Assembly (NCBI GenBank): GCA_964250805.1
Contig: CAXUHG010000008.1
Location: 1-64,000, forward strand
Source: JBBQVS01 sp964250805
Lineage (GTDB): Bacteria; Chloroflexota; Ktedonobacteria; Ktedonobacterales; Ktedonobacteraceae
DNA: 64,000 nt
Direction: 5' to 3'
The stretch's first letter is position 1. Each line of letters opens with the position of its first letter. Shown one piece after another: positions 32,618 to 42,500 of the stretch. Under the pieces are notes generated by a model. The model searched no databases and was not told the DNA's origin. It saw only the letters and a program-made list of their open reading frames with translations. The position numbers were made by a program, and so were the translations under genes.

Positions 32618-35350
32618 CTACTCCTCCTGCTGCGCGTAATTTTCACGAATTGCGTGAACACGAGATAGGATACGATTGGCTTTCTTTTTTTTGTTTTGCC
32701 TTTGTAAATATGCTCCGTACTTATCGAGGGACCGAGCAACATTAGGATGATAAGGCGAATATGCCTGTTCGCACTGTAGTATTGTAAGCTGATAATAGGC
32801 ATCGGCTTGCGTAAACTTGCCTTGAGCCTCACATGTTTTTGCTAATTTTTCGAGAGTGTCTACAATAGCTGAATGCTTCGGCCCTAAAATACTTTTTTGT
32901 TTTTCTAATGTCTCTTCGTAGAGCGACTCTGCAGATGAGTACTTCCCTTGATTATAGTAAGAGACAGCAAGATGATACATACATTGCAGTACGTCGGGAT
33001 GCTCTGACCCTAGCACCTGCAAAGTAATAGTGAGGGCACGCTGTAAACATGCTTCAGCAGCCTCATCTTTTTCTAGTCGATTATAAAGCATGCCAAGGCC
33101 ACTGAGACAATTGGCAACATCACGATGTACGGCACCAAGCATACGCTCATAGATAGCTAGAGCCTGCTGATACATGGATTCTGCTTGAACATACTTCCCT
33201 TGATAATAATACAAAGTCGCTAAACCATTCAAATTTACAGCCATATCTGTATGTTCGCTTCGCCCGATATGTTTGCATATGTCTATAGCTTGAAGGTAGA
33301 GTGGTCTAGCTCGTTCGTATTGCTGTTGTAGCAGGTAATGGGCTGCTAGACCATTGAGAGCAAGCACCGCGTTCGGGTGTTGGCTCTCAAATGCTTCTTC
33401 GTAAATGTGCAACGCTCGCTGGTAAAACGTTTCAACCTGAGCATACTGTTTTATTACACGATAAAGACCTGCGAGATTCGTGAGTGTAGTCGCAACGTCT
33501 GGATGTTCAGAGCCTAAAACTTTCTCACGAATAGCAAGTGATCGCATTAATAGCTGTATAGCTTCTTCATTTCTATTCTGTACGCGATAGAGAAGTGCCA
33601 TATTATTGAGATTGATGACCACATCAAGATGTTCTGGTCCCAGTCGATGTTCTGTGATAGCGAGTGCTTGTCTATAAAGTGGTTCCGCTTCTGCATATTT
33701 CCCCAGATGATAGTAAAGAGCACCAAGATTAGATAAAGCAAATGCGATCTCCTGATGCTCATTTGCAAGTAATTGTGTGCGTATTGTCAACGTTTTCTGA
33801 TAGTATGGCTCGGCATCAAGATAGCGTCCCTGATTACAATAGAGAGAACCAAGATTGCTGTAACTCTGGGCAGTATCTAAATGTTCTGGTGACAAAAACT
33901 TTTCTCGAATTGCAACAGCATGCTGATAAAGAGGCTCCGCTTCTACGTATCTACTTTGAGCGCGATATACTTCTGCCAAACTATTAAGGCTTGTTGCCAC
34001 ATCAGGATGCTCTGTTCCATAGAGAGACTCGTACACACTCCTCGCTTGCGAGAGTATTTGTTCGGCCTGTTTATACTGCGCACGTTCTTCCAAATAGTAT
34101 CCAGCCCAATATAATAAACGGGCAGCTTCAGGATACTTTAATTGCCATGCATTGATAAGGTCTGAGCAAACCAGAGCATGTGGAAGATAACGTTCACAAA
34201 GTTCCCATACTTCCACATGTACCTGTGGAAAAACGTAATGAATTGCTTGTATTACACGCTCGGACCAATGACGTTGAGTTGGTTTTCTCATCCGATCCTT
34301 GAGTACCATTTGAACAAGGCGATGAACAGTAAGAGTATGAGTAGTGGGAGAACGTTGAAGCAAAGAGAAACGTAAGAGAGTACGAATAGCTTGGTTTAAT
34401 TGAAAGGAGTTGACTGTTTGCTTGTGAAAAATATGCTCAAGCACGACTGGATTCTCTGTGAAGATTTCTTCTGGAATTGCATCAGGAGAGAGAAAAGCAC
34501 AAAAACGAAGAAGTTCGGCAGCAGAAGGGTTTTCTTGTTGCACTTTTTCAAATGAAAGAGACCATGTCGTCGCTACTGTTTCGGGATGATCACTCCCCCT
34601 CTTTCCACGTCTCTTAAAAAGTTGAGTGTGACGCGTATGATAACGTGTCAGGTATTCGGACAAGCTACAGCCAATTTCTTGGATGTACGCTCCCGCTTGA
34701 TCAATAGCAAGCGGTAATCCATCCAGAACCTGAGCAATCATGATAGCCTGTTCCTGTATATCTTCCATAGCCTCATTTAGAAGACCTTGCTTTTCAAGAA
34801 TACCTGCACGCCTTAACAAGAGCAAGGAACCGACTTCCGGTGTCATTTTTTCAATCGTGATGTTTTGTGCCAAATGTCCCATCGCATGAGAACGGGTAGT
34901 GAGGAGAATGTGCCCTGAGTAGGCTTTAGGAAGAAATTCGTTGACGAGCATAACATTCTCAACATTATCTACAATAAGAAGCCAATTGGAGTGAGAACGG
35001 AACCAGCGTTGAACAGCTTCAATGATACGATGCTGATCACGCTCATTGCGTTCTGGAAGTGTTAAAGCGGTTGCTAAAGCAATAAACCCCGTATTTAGTG
35101 CTTCGTGTGAGTCACCTCCTACCCAAAGGACCGTTTGATATTCCTCTCGATAACGATAAGCATACTCAACAGCAACTTGCGTTTTTCCAATACCTCCTAA
35201 ACCACTAAGCCCTTGCGGTTGTGCTAATACTGCTTGATTCTGAGTATTGAGAGCTTCATGTAAACGGCCTAAGATACTTTCGCGACCAGTAAAAAAGAGA
35301 TTACGTTGGAAGGGAACTGTCCAGACATATTGCAATTTTCTGACATTCAT
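32618..35350 (-). CDS. NB-ARC/TPR STAND protein, convergent paralogue
   Basis: 910 aa, facing the PNP-NB-ARC gene with only 5 bp between stops. It starts with the same lead motif (VPFQRNLFFTGRESILGRLH), followed by P-loop GLGGIGKT (50-57), Walker B WLLIVDNVEN, LLTTRSHAMG, DGLPLAIDQAGAYI and a winged-helix TVHRLVQMVLKDRM. About eleven 42-residue TPR units follow (NLNNMALLYRVQNRNEEAI and similar) up to a basic tail. No effector domain precedes the NB-ARC. It is a diverged paralogue of the gene at 27060, likely with a different sensor specificity through its TPR array. Confidence 0.9.
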   Translation of the reverse strand: MNVRKLQYVWTVPFQRNLFFTGRESILGRLHEALNTQNQAVLAQPQGLSGLGGIGKTQVAVEYAYRYREEYQTVLWVGGDSHEALNTGFIALATALTLPERNERDQHRIIEAVQRWFRSHSNWLLIVDNVENVMLVNEFLPKAYSGHILLTTRSHAMGHLAQNITIEKMTPEVGSLLLLRRAGILEKQGLLNEAMEDIQEQAIMIAQVLDGLPLAIDQAGAYIQEIGCSLSEYLTRYHTRHTQLFKRRGKRGSDHPETVATTWSLSFEKVQQENPSAAELLRFCAFLSPDAIPEEIFTENPVVLEHIFHKQTVNSFQLNQAIRTLLRFSLLQRSPTTHTLTVHRLVQMVLKDRMRKPTQRHWSERVIQAIHYVFPQVHVEVWELCERYLPHALVCSDLINAWQLKYPEAARLLYWAGYYLEERAQYKQAEQILSQARSVYESLYGTEHPDVATSLNSLAEVYRAQSRYVEAEPLYQHAVAIREKFLSPEHLDTAQSYSNLGSLYCNQGRYLDAEPYYQKTLTIRTQLLANEHQEIAFALSNLGALYYHLGKYAEAEPLYRQALAITEHRLGPEHLDVVINLNNMALLYRVQNRNEEAIQLLMRSLAIREKVLGSEHPDVATTLTNLAGLYRVIKQYAQVETFYQRALHIYEEAFESQHPNAVLALNGLAAHYLLQQQYERARPLYLQAIDICKHIGRSEHTDMAVNLNGLATLYYYQGKYVQAESMYQQALAIYERMLGAVHRDVANCLSGLGMLYNRLEKDEAAEACLQRALTITLQVLGSEHPDVLQCMYHLAVSYYNQGKYSSAESLYEETLEKQKSILGPKHSAIVDTLEKLAKTCEAQGKFTQADAYYQLTILQCEQAYSPYHPNVARSLDKYGAYLQRQNKKKKANRILSRVHAIRENYAQQEE

Positions 35351-35795
35351 ATTCTCTACTCTTTGTTGCTTTTCTGATATCCCTCACGTCTCACGCGACT
35401 TAGGGCAGCGATTTCCTACTGAGTTCTACCAAGTTCATAGCTTCTCTTTTGAACTCAGCAGTAAAACTCTTTTTGTTTTCATGTTCTCCTCTTTCATGGC
35501 TAGTATACATACATTTCCTCCATCATGGAAATAAGTCAAGGTCACATGCCTTGCGAAAGGATAGGGCACCAAGTGTTCACACTTATATCATTGTCAGTGA
35601 TACAAATAGTTTAGCTCGTGACTGCCCTTTATTGGCTATGCGTGTATGACTTGCTAAAACTTGTTCTGAAGAAATCTCCGACACAACTGTCCCGCCGTAG
35701 TAACCTCGACATTAGATTGGTTCTCACCACCCTCTAGCAATCATTTACCGAGGATATGAACTTTGGTGATGATAGTAGTTTAAGAAAAAATATTA
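35351..35795. other. intergenic region with an inverted repeat
   Basis: No gene supported. CTACTGAGTTC (35416-35426) and GAACTCAGCAG (35451-35461) form a near-perfect inverted repeat 66 bp upstream of the minus-strand NB-ARC gene start, possibly an operator or leader hairpin. The rest is AT-rich. Confidence 0.45.
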
Positions 35796-36182
35796 CTATA
35801 GCTGACGGTTGCTCAAAATAATAGGCTTGCAATCTCTCCATTTGCTCTTGCGGCAAGCATTTTTGGCAAAAAAATCGTTGCGATAGTAAGTCAACGCATC
35901 CTCATCTCTATGATCAATTCGGGAGCATACCGCAGCTTCGCTATAGGAAACCCAAAATGACACGTATGTAGGCAGCTCAGTTGTCTTGATCTCGTCAAGA
36001 TGAAGCAGGCCCTCTTCTCCATCTTCCAGGAAGGGAAGATAATGAATCCTATATTTACCTCTACTCAGGAAACCTGCCCAGCCATCAAATCCGTCGTTGT
36101 TATTGATGTATTCCACATCAAGCGCCTGTACCTGTGGAGCTCCATATTTATGTTCTTTCTTCGTGGTAACTTCACATCCCAT
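35796..36182 (-). CDS. unrecognised 128-aa protein coupled to a tiny upstream gene
   Basis: I do not recognise this family. The product is acidic and globular-looking, with aromatic-rich stretches (YINNNDGFDGWAGFLSRGKY, then LPFLEDGEEGLLHLDEIKTT) and a basic Cys-containing tail (ACRKSKWRDCKP). There are no membrane segments. Its ATG begins 1 nt after the TAA of a 45-aa gene that has a good ribosome site, and it has none of its own, so it is probably translated by coupling. The pair sits between STAND genes in AT-rich DNA, which suggests an accessory cargo pair, perhaps toxin-immunity- or modifier-like; that is a guess. Confidence 0.55.
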   Translation of the reverse strand: MGCEVTTKKEHKYGAPQVQALDVEYINNNDGFDGWAGFLSRGKYRIHYLPFLEDGEEGLLHLDEIKTTELPTYVSFWVSYSEAAVCSRIDHRDEDALTYYRNDFFAKNACRKSKWRDCKPIILSNRQL

Positions 36183-36183
36183 A

Positions 36184-36321
36184 TTAACGAATTCGTTGAT
36201 TCAGAAGGAACCGTTCATGAGCAATCCAATCAGATAAGGCACGTTGAGCATCGCTCTTGACATTATCTTGATCGATGTCTGCTATTCGCAAACCCTTCCG
36301 ATAGAGCAGGTATTTTTGCAT
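36184..36321 (-). CDS. 45-aa small protein, upstream partner of the 128-aa gene
   Basis: ATG 36321 follows GGGAGA at about 7-9 nt, a good ribosome site. The 45-residue product starts MQKYLLYRKGLRIADIDQ and ends HERFLLNQRIR; it is basic and helical, without a signal peptide. Its stop is 1 nt from the next start, so the two form a coupled pair. The function is unknown. Confidence 0.5.
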   Translation of the reverse strand: MQKYLLYRKGLRIADIDQDNVKSDAQRALSDWIAHERFLLNQRIR

Positions 36322-36565
36322 AGTAATATTCTCCCATCACAGTCGAGGCATTAACCTTATCTTACAATGTTTATTGCACCTCATCAACAGAGATAATATC
36401 CATATTCAGGTAGCGCTATAAGAGACCAGAAATAGGCAAAAGGTTCGTGGAGTACACTTTTAAGAATGTTTGCCGTTACTCATAAAAATCATCCTGCCTT
36501 GCTAGTCTAAACGCATTTTTAGCCTCTTTTACTCATCCTAGTTTCTTTAAAAGGTTCCCTTTTTA
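36322..36565. other. short AT-rich intergenic region
   Basis: Nothing recognisable apart from the presumed promoter of the small gene pair and the decayed end of the TPR gene to its right. Confidence 0.4.
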
Positions 36566-37544
36566 AGTATAAGCTATCGATGTAGCGTCAAGATGAAGTG
36601 CTCGTTCACAGGCGTCAAGAGCTTCCAAACCGTCCCTACTCAAACAAGGCATAGCTCATGCCTAGGTACGTTGCCGCGTCTTTTGGATTCAACAGGATTG
36701 CTTGCTTGAAAGCTGTCAACGCATGGCTATGCTCTCGAAGGTAGTAGAGAACATAACCCTTATAGCGATAGAGATTCGCGTCATCTGGAGTCAAATTCAA
36801 GGCTTGTTCATAAGTAGCAAGAGCCTCTTCATAGAAACCAAGTTTTTCTAGCACATACCCTTTATTCTCATAAGCAGCACTATACGTTACATCAAGATGT
36901 AAAGCATACTCAAAATCGTTGAGTGCTTCTTGAAATCGTTCAAGTTTGAGCAATACATATCCTCTACAGTTATAGGAACGTGCGTTACTAGGATCATGAT
37001 TGATAACAGATTGACATGCCACAAGAGCCTCTTCATAGCGTTTCAACTCAATCAGAGCATATTCTTTTCCAAGAAGAGCATCCACATTATTGGAGTCCAA
37101 ACGAACCGCCTGAGCATATACCTTAAGTGCCTGTTTATAGTCTTTCAGTTCAAAGAGCATTTTAGCCTTTCCTAAAATTGCCTTAAAGGAGGTTTTGTTT
37201 ATTTCAAGTACCTGCTTATATCCAATCAATGCGTCTTGGTAACGCTTTAACTCGACTAATGTCTCTGCCTTTCCTAAAAAAGCCTCTTCACTTTTGGCAT
37301 CAAGACGAATAGCTTTTTGATACGCGCGAAGAGCTTCTTCAAAGAGTTGGTAGTGAAACAACTTTTGGCCTTCTTCTATCCAATAAAGGGGGTTTTGTTG
37401 AGAACGAGTCTCGGTTTGGTTGGAAGTTTGGGCAAGAGTGTTGATAGGAGGATGAAGCGAAGGAAAAGATGCACGAAATGCCTGTAGTAGAGTATTTGCA
37501 CAAATGTTGAGGTTACTGGGAAACAGGAAATGGCCCTGAGGCAA
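36563..37544 (-). pseudogene. TPR repeat protein with decayed C-terminus
   Basis: The open part (37544-36636) gives 302 aa: a polar lead of about 45 residues and then seven or so 34-residue TPR units (ALRAYQKAIRLDAKSEEAFL, ALNDFEYALHLDVTYSAAYE and similar). The start is uncertain: a TTG at 37544 follows an in-frame stop and no ribosome site is clear, so the 5' end may also be lost. After the TAG at 36636-36638 the TPR sequence resumes in another frame as EALDACERALHLDATSIAYT and ends at 36563. One nonsense change plus one frameshift thus remove the last TPR. It might still make a shortened scaffold protein. Confidence 0.65.
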
Positions 37545-37735
37545 ATATTACCAGACATAGAAATGTATGGCTATGGATATTAGCAAGAGCGATGTAGGCA
37601 TTTCCACGAACATATTGCCGATTCCTTTTGCGTTTTACTTCCTATTGTGCCAACTCATATCACAAATGAAGTAAAAAAATACAACAACACTTCGCTATAG
37701 ACTTTTTGCCTCACTTTTACTCTCAAGAGCCTCTC

Positions 37736-38170
37736 ATGCATGTACTTGTTGCTGTTCAGGCATATAAAACCGCTTTTGATTTGCAAGTTCCTACAACATT
37801 TACAGCTCAAGAGCTTTTATTACTCATAAAATAACTCTTACTACTCCTTGATCCTCGTACTGTATTTGACTCTAGTGAGACAGCTTTTATTGTTCATTAT
37901 CTATGTCTTGGTGAGCAAGAAATTCCTCTTCATCAGAAGCTGGGAGAATTACAAATCGGAGATCGCCCAATGTTTACTGTCTTACGTATTACGGCACAAT
38001 TCTCTGGAAAGGGCATCGAAACCTCTAGCTTATTTGAAGGTGCTATCAAGAAACCTGCTATGAAATCCACACTATATCTGGATGCTTTAGAGAAACTGGC
38101 GGTAGAACAGTACACACGACAGATGGAGATTGCTCTTGACAAAGCAGTGGAACGATTGAGCCAGAACTGA
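37736..38170 (+). pseudogene. 145-codon gene with in-frame stop, possibly beta-grasp ubiquitin-like
   Basis: From ATG 37736 one frame runs to TGA at 38170 with a single interruption, TAA at 37832-37834 (codon 33). Both sides look coding: MHVLVAVQAYKTAFDLQV and FTAQELLLLIK before, LLLLLDPRTVFDSSETAF, IPLHQKLGELQIGDRPMF and TVLRITAQFSGKG after. The pattern of an initial beta-hairpin, a helix and a final QKLGELQIGDRPMFTVLRI strand resembles ubiquitin-like beta-grasp proteins such as YukD/EsaB, but that is an inference from pattern only. The tail is helical and charged. A single GAA-to-TAA type change would explain the stop, so this is a young pseudogene or an error. Confidence 0.5.
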
Positions 38171-39033
38171 TAATGTAGGATTTGGGTTACTGCTAGCGTG
38201 CTTGTCTTACAGTCCAGATAGATCACATCTTTGCACTGCTCTAACTAAAAGCGGTAAGGAGTAAGAACTGGTGCTGATCGCTGCTTCGCCGGGAGCTACC
38301 AAGAGCATTGACTCAGAGCAAATGTACCTAGAGCTTGATCGCTATAGTATAATCTAGTTTTTCATGTAACACCTATCTGTCAAGTGTAGCTTCCGCGAAG
38401 TGAATATTTTTAGTGACGCCTGTCTCCGACAACTTTTACGTTCATCTCATGAGAGGATTTATGCCTGTTGAAAGGACGAAAAAAGAGGTTCACTAACTGC
38501 ATCAAGCTGCGGCTGAACTGCTAAATTGAGCAAGTTTAGTAAATGGCTTTACCCCTTAACCAATCATGAATGAAACACTCTTCAAATAGGATTTATATAT
38601 CCTCTGAAAGGCGATTTCATGGCTTTTAAGTCACATATCATGACTCACATCCTTTTAAGAAATGACAAAATGAGCTTAAAAATTAGATGAGACTGCTTTG
38701 ATTTCAATAATCACTTTTATTGACGCAAAAAGATTGTAATCTATAATTACTAGCAAAATTACAATGAAATAATCAAATCGCGTTTTTAGTACATAATTTC
38801 TAATTTTGGATAAATGTTATTTGAATTGTGCTTTTCATCCTAAAAGTAATAAGCAGCGAGACAATAGAATATAGTGTCTCACTCTGTCAAGATACAAGAA
38901 GAGACATTCCACCTTACAGTACATCAGTCCCGTCATGTGAACAATTGATATGTTAACCCCTCCGTTCTACTCCTCCACTGAACCAGGTTAAGATCAGTCT
39001 TCCCTTGACCCGTATAAGCAGATATCACACATA
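38171..39033. other. AT-rich gene-free region
   Basis: About 860 bp with no supported gene on either strand and frequent stops in all frames. Base composition is clearly more AT-rich than the flanking genes. No repeats, tRNA or insertion-sequence ends were recognised. It looks like degraded accessory DNA. Confidence 0.5.
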
Positions 39034-39237
39034 CTAGGATTGCACTTTTGGCTTGATGATACGCTTTGCCACGAGTACGAATATCGTGCCTACAACAAAA
39101 AAGACAGGTATAAGAAAACGGTAAAGAGCATCATAGGTTGGGTCTCCTGGTAAGGAATAGAGAATACCAAACATGATGCTAGCAGCATACGAGAGGATGC
39201 TAAGAGTGAGAACTATTATGAGATAAAGGATTTTCAT
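39034..39237 (-). CDS. 67-aa two-helix membrane protein
   Basis: A small protein with two hydrophobic helices (about residues 4-26, ILYLIIVLTLSILSYAASIM, and 41-61, RFLIPVFFVVGTIFVLVAKR) joined by a loop LPGDPTYDALY and ending in a basic tail. AAGGAAA lies about 8 nt before ATG, which supports translation. It is alone on its strand, with no recognised family or clear functional context. Confidence 0.6.
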   Translation of the reverse strand: MKILYLIIVLTLSILSYAASIMFGILYSLPGDPTYDALYRFLIPVFFVVGTIFVLVAKRIIKPKVQS

Positions 39238-39579
39238 AGAGAAAGTTTCCTTGCTGCATGGTATAGGTGCTGAGCGTTAAGTCATTCTAGCTACTTTGAT
39301 TATATCAAATTTATTAGTCATTGCAAGGGTACTTCGGGAGAAGATGGGAGTGGGTATATAAAAATGATGCAACGCGCTCTTCCTGTGACTATTCCGTCTT
39401 TGAAAGAACTGGCTGCTCATATTCTTTATAGACACGTTTCCCAATACGCCATTTGAAGTACCCCCGCAATGGTGCCAGTGCTAATAAAAAGCACTTTTCC
39501 CAGCCGTTTGAACTTTATTTTTCAGAAGAGTATCGAAAGTATGCAAGACTCGGACTTACAATCAGTCTCGACTGAGCGA
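39238..39579. other. intergenic region without recognised features
   Basis: Nothing recognisable apart from the presumed promoter region of the small membrane protein. Confidence 0.4.
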
Positions 39580-42500
39580 TCATGATTGAGTTGGTGGTTC
39601 TTCTAATGAAGCAAAGTACTCAAGGACGAAGCGGTGAACAAACATATAGCCACCACCTACTTTCTGCAGCAAGATATGCTCGGCCGCAGAGTCCAAGAAA
39701 CGTGAATAGCACCAAGGCATAACTCCTTCCCGCCGGAGCAACCAGCGTAGTACACCGTGTTGAATACAGGCTATCCCCCCGACACGCAGCATTATTGTTA
39801 GCACAAGCAATGGGGCAATGTTGAGTACGACGAACAAGAGCAAGGTGATTTTGAAGGCAACCAGTACTGGAACCCCTACCACGAAAAAGAGACTCACAAG
39901 TCCACTAAGCAGACTGTAACGAGCAGAACGACGCATGCCCTCATTTGGCACAGCAAGCTCACGAGAATCAAGCATAGCTGTGGAAAATCCGCTGCTGATC
40001 CCTTTGAGTACAGCAAATAGAAGTGTGAAGAATGGAAACACGAGTGCCGTCAGTGTTAACACAAAAATGGGAAGTAAATCGGTAGTTGAATCAGACGCTG
40101 TGTGACTCCATTGATGGAGCAGGGAAAAGAGGTCATGCCCCACATTGCCCATGAGGAAGTCAAAGACAGCACCAAGAAACAGGTATTTGAAGAGACTACC
40201 CCACATGTTGCGCCATGACCATGAGACCTGCTCTACTGGCTGAATGTCCGTGATGTGTATATCAAGGAGGACGTCAAGCAGAAACAACAGCAATGCCCCT
40301 ATAACTGCAATCATCACGCTTAGCGGAACAAGCAAAGGACGATTGACGAATGGTGGTATATACCCCGTAATATAGTTGAAGGGAACTCCAGTGAATAGTC
40401 CGATGAGTACTCCGTTCACCATTCCTCTTCCTATTCTCTGCCCTCTCCGCCTCCATTTCTGTCGCGCTGGTGGACCAAAGGCGTTTTCAGCATGTCGTTT
40501 GTATAGTACCGCATTGACTAGCCCTAAGACCAACCCATTGACAAGTGCAAAGAGTAGAGCTTGGCTTATCACACCTATCAGCATAGATGTGGACATATTG
40601 GTTTGACGCAAGGAGTGTACGATCACGCCATCCGCCCAGATTGGTCCTAACCCAAAAAGCACAAGTAGACCAAAGAGAAGTCCGACCATCACCAATGGAT
40701 ACCGTTGACATGTCAGCTTCTTTTCAGCATAATCGGGTTGTATGCGCTCAAGATAAAATATGTTCTGGTTGTGTTCTTGCAGTTGTCTCGCCAGCCAAGC
40801 CAGCCAGTGCTTTGTTGTTTGTGGTGGATAGCGCATCCCATCACTTCCACGTGCCAGCATGCGCTCAACATAGCGTTCTATGACCTGCGGTATCTGCTCA
40901 CCGGACGATGAGACGCGCTGGATATCGGGCACCGATGCGTTGGAGTACGTCAAGGTAAGCATTCTCAGGAGTAAGGGCGTGTGGATTAACTCGCGTAACG
41001 AACTCTCTTTTTGCAGAGCCACCTGTAACGCTTGTAGTGCTTCACCGCCTTGAGCAAGATACGTATTCGCCTGCTGCATGCTCAACGGCTGGATCATGAC
41101 CGCCGTGTTCAGTGCCAATCGGGCTTCCTGAGCCAGATAGTCTACGCTACGGCTGCACACCACTAGTGGGAACGTGTTGTGTTTGCGTCGATACCTATTA
41201 ATAGCCTCAACACACGCCGACCGCTCTTTGGGAGCGACCTCGTCCAATCCATCGAGCAAAGGAAGGATGAGATGAGTTTGCACGAATTGGTGCCCCAGTT
41301 TTTTCTGTACCTGATATTTGCTGTCTAGCTCCTCAACAAACCATGCTGTCAGCGATTTATTGCGTGACCACGTAGAAAGATGAAAGATTACTGGTACAGG
41401 ATGGCCCTCGTTGTGCTCGGCAAGCGTCAATAGATCGCGCGCAAGCGTCAGGAGAAGCGTGGTTTTGCCAGCACCGGCTGCGCCCAAAATCAGGAGTTCT
41501 TCACCTGCATCATAATAACGTTGCAGAATACTTTTTCTTTGCTCTGGCAGACGTGGCGTCGTAGGTATCTGCACGATTTGCTGCCATGGATTAGCAACTG
41601 CATCAGGTCTCTCCTGCATATCTAGCTCCATGAATCCAGCACCTATCAGTGATTGCTGCAAGACCCCTGTGATCCAGAAGGAACGCACTCGCCGCAGAAG
41701 CCACAACCGATTCTTGTTCTGTGAAACCCGCGATGACAACAAAGGGGTGGTTTCTACAGGAGAGATGTTTTTCGTTTCTATAAAGGTGTTCTGTGTTGCT
41801 GAAACAGCATTCTCTGGTATAGAAGATATCGTGTCCTCTTCTTGCGCAAAGGTTGTTCCCTGGTTCGCCATATGTTTGTGTTGATCCTGGACCAGTTGGG
41901 TCTTCTTGAGTCGAGGCTGCGTTCTCGACTCATATGTTCCCTGCTCATTCTTCCCTAACACATGTGGAGCAAAAGGGATGTGAGTTGGAGCATCCATGCT
42001 TTCTTTCTGCACCTGACCCTCAATCAGGGGGAGTTGGGGAGCATAAACTGCGTGTTCCAGTGCGACGGCAAAGTCTCCGACACAGGTAAAACGTTGGTCC
42101 GGATTCTTTGCAAGCGTTCTTGAGACCGCCTCATCGATAGCCGGTGAAATATCTGGCACGCGTTCGTGTAAGCTGCGCGGAAGTTGTTCGACATGTTGAT
42201 AGGCGAGCGCGGAGAAATTGCCAGAAAAAGGGAGGTCTCCACAGAGCCATTCATACACCATAACCCCTAGCGCATATTGATCACTGGCAGGCAGTGAGAG
42301 ACCCTTGAGTTGTTCAGGGGCCATGTACTGTGGCGTTCCAGCTATTTCCTGTGCGGAAAGAGAACTCTGCGTCCGTTGTACAACTGCGATCCCAAAGTCA
42401 CTGAGCACGATCTCATTCTGGCTCTTCAGTAAAAGATTCTCTGGCTTCACATCTCGGTGAATCACATGCTGTTGATGAGCATAATCTAATGCTTGAGCAA

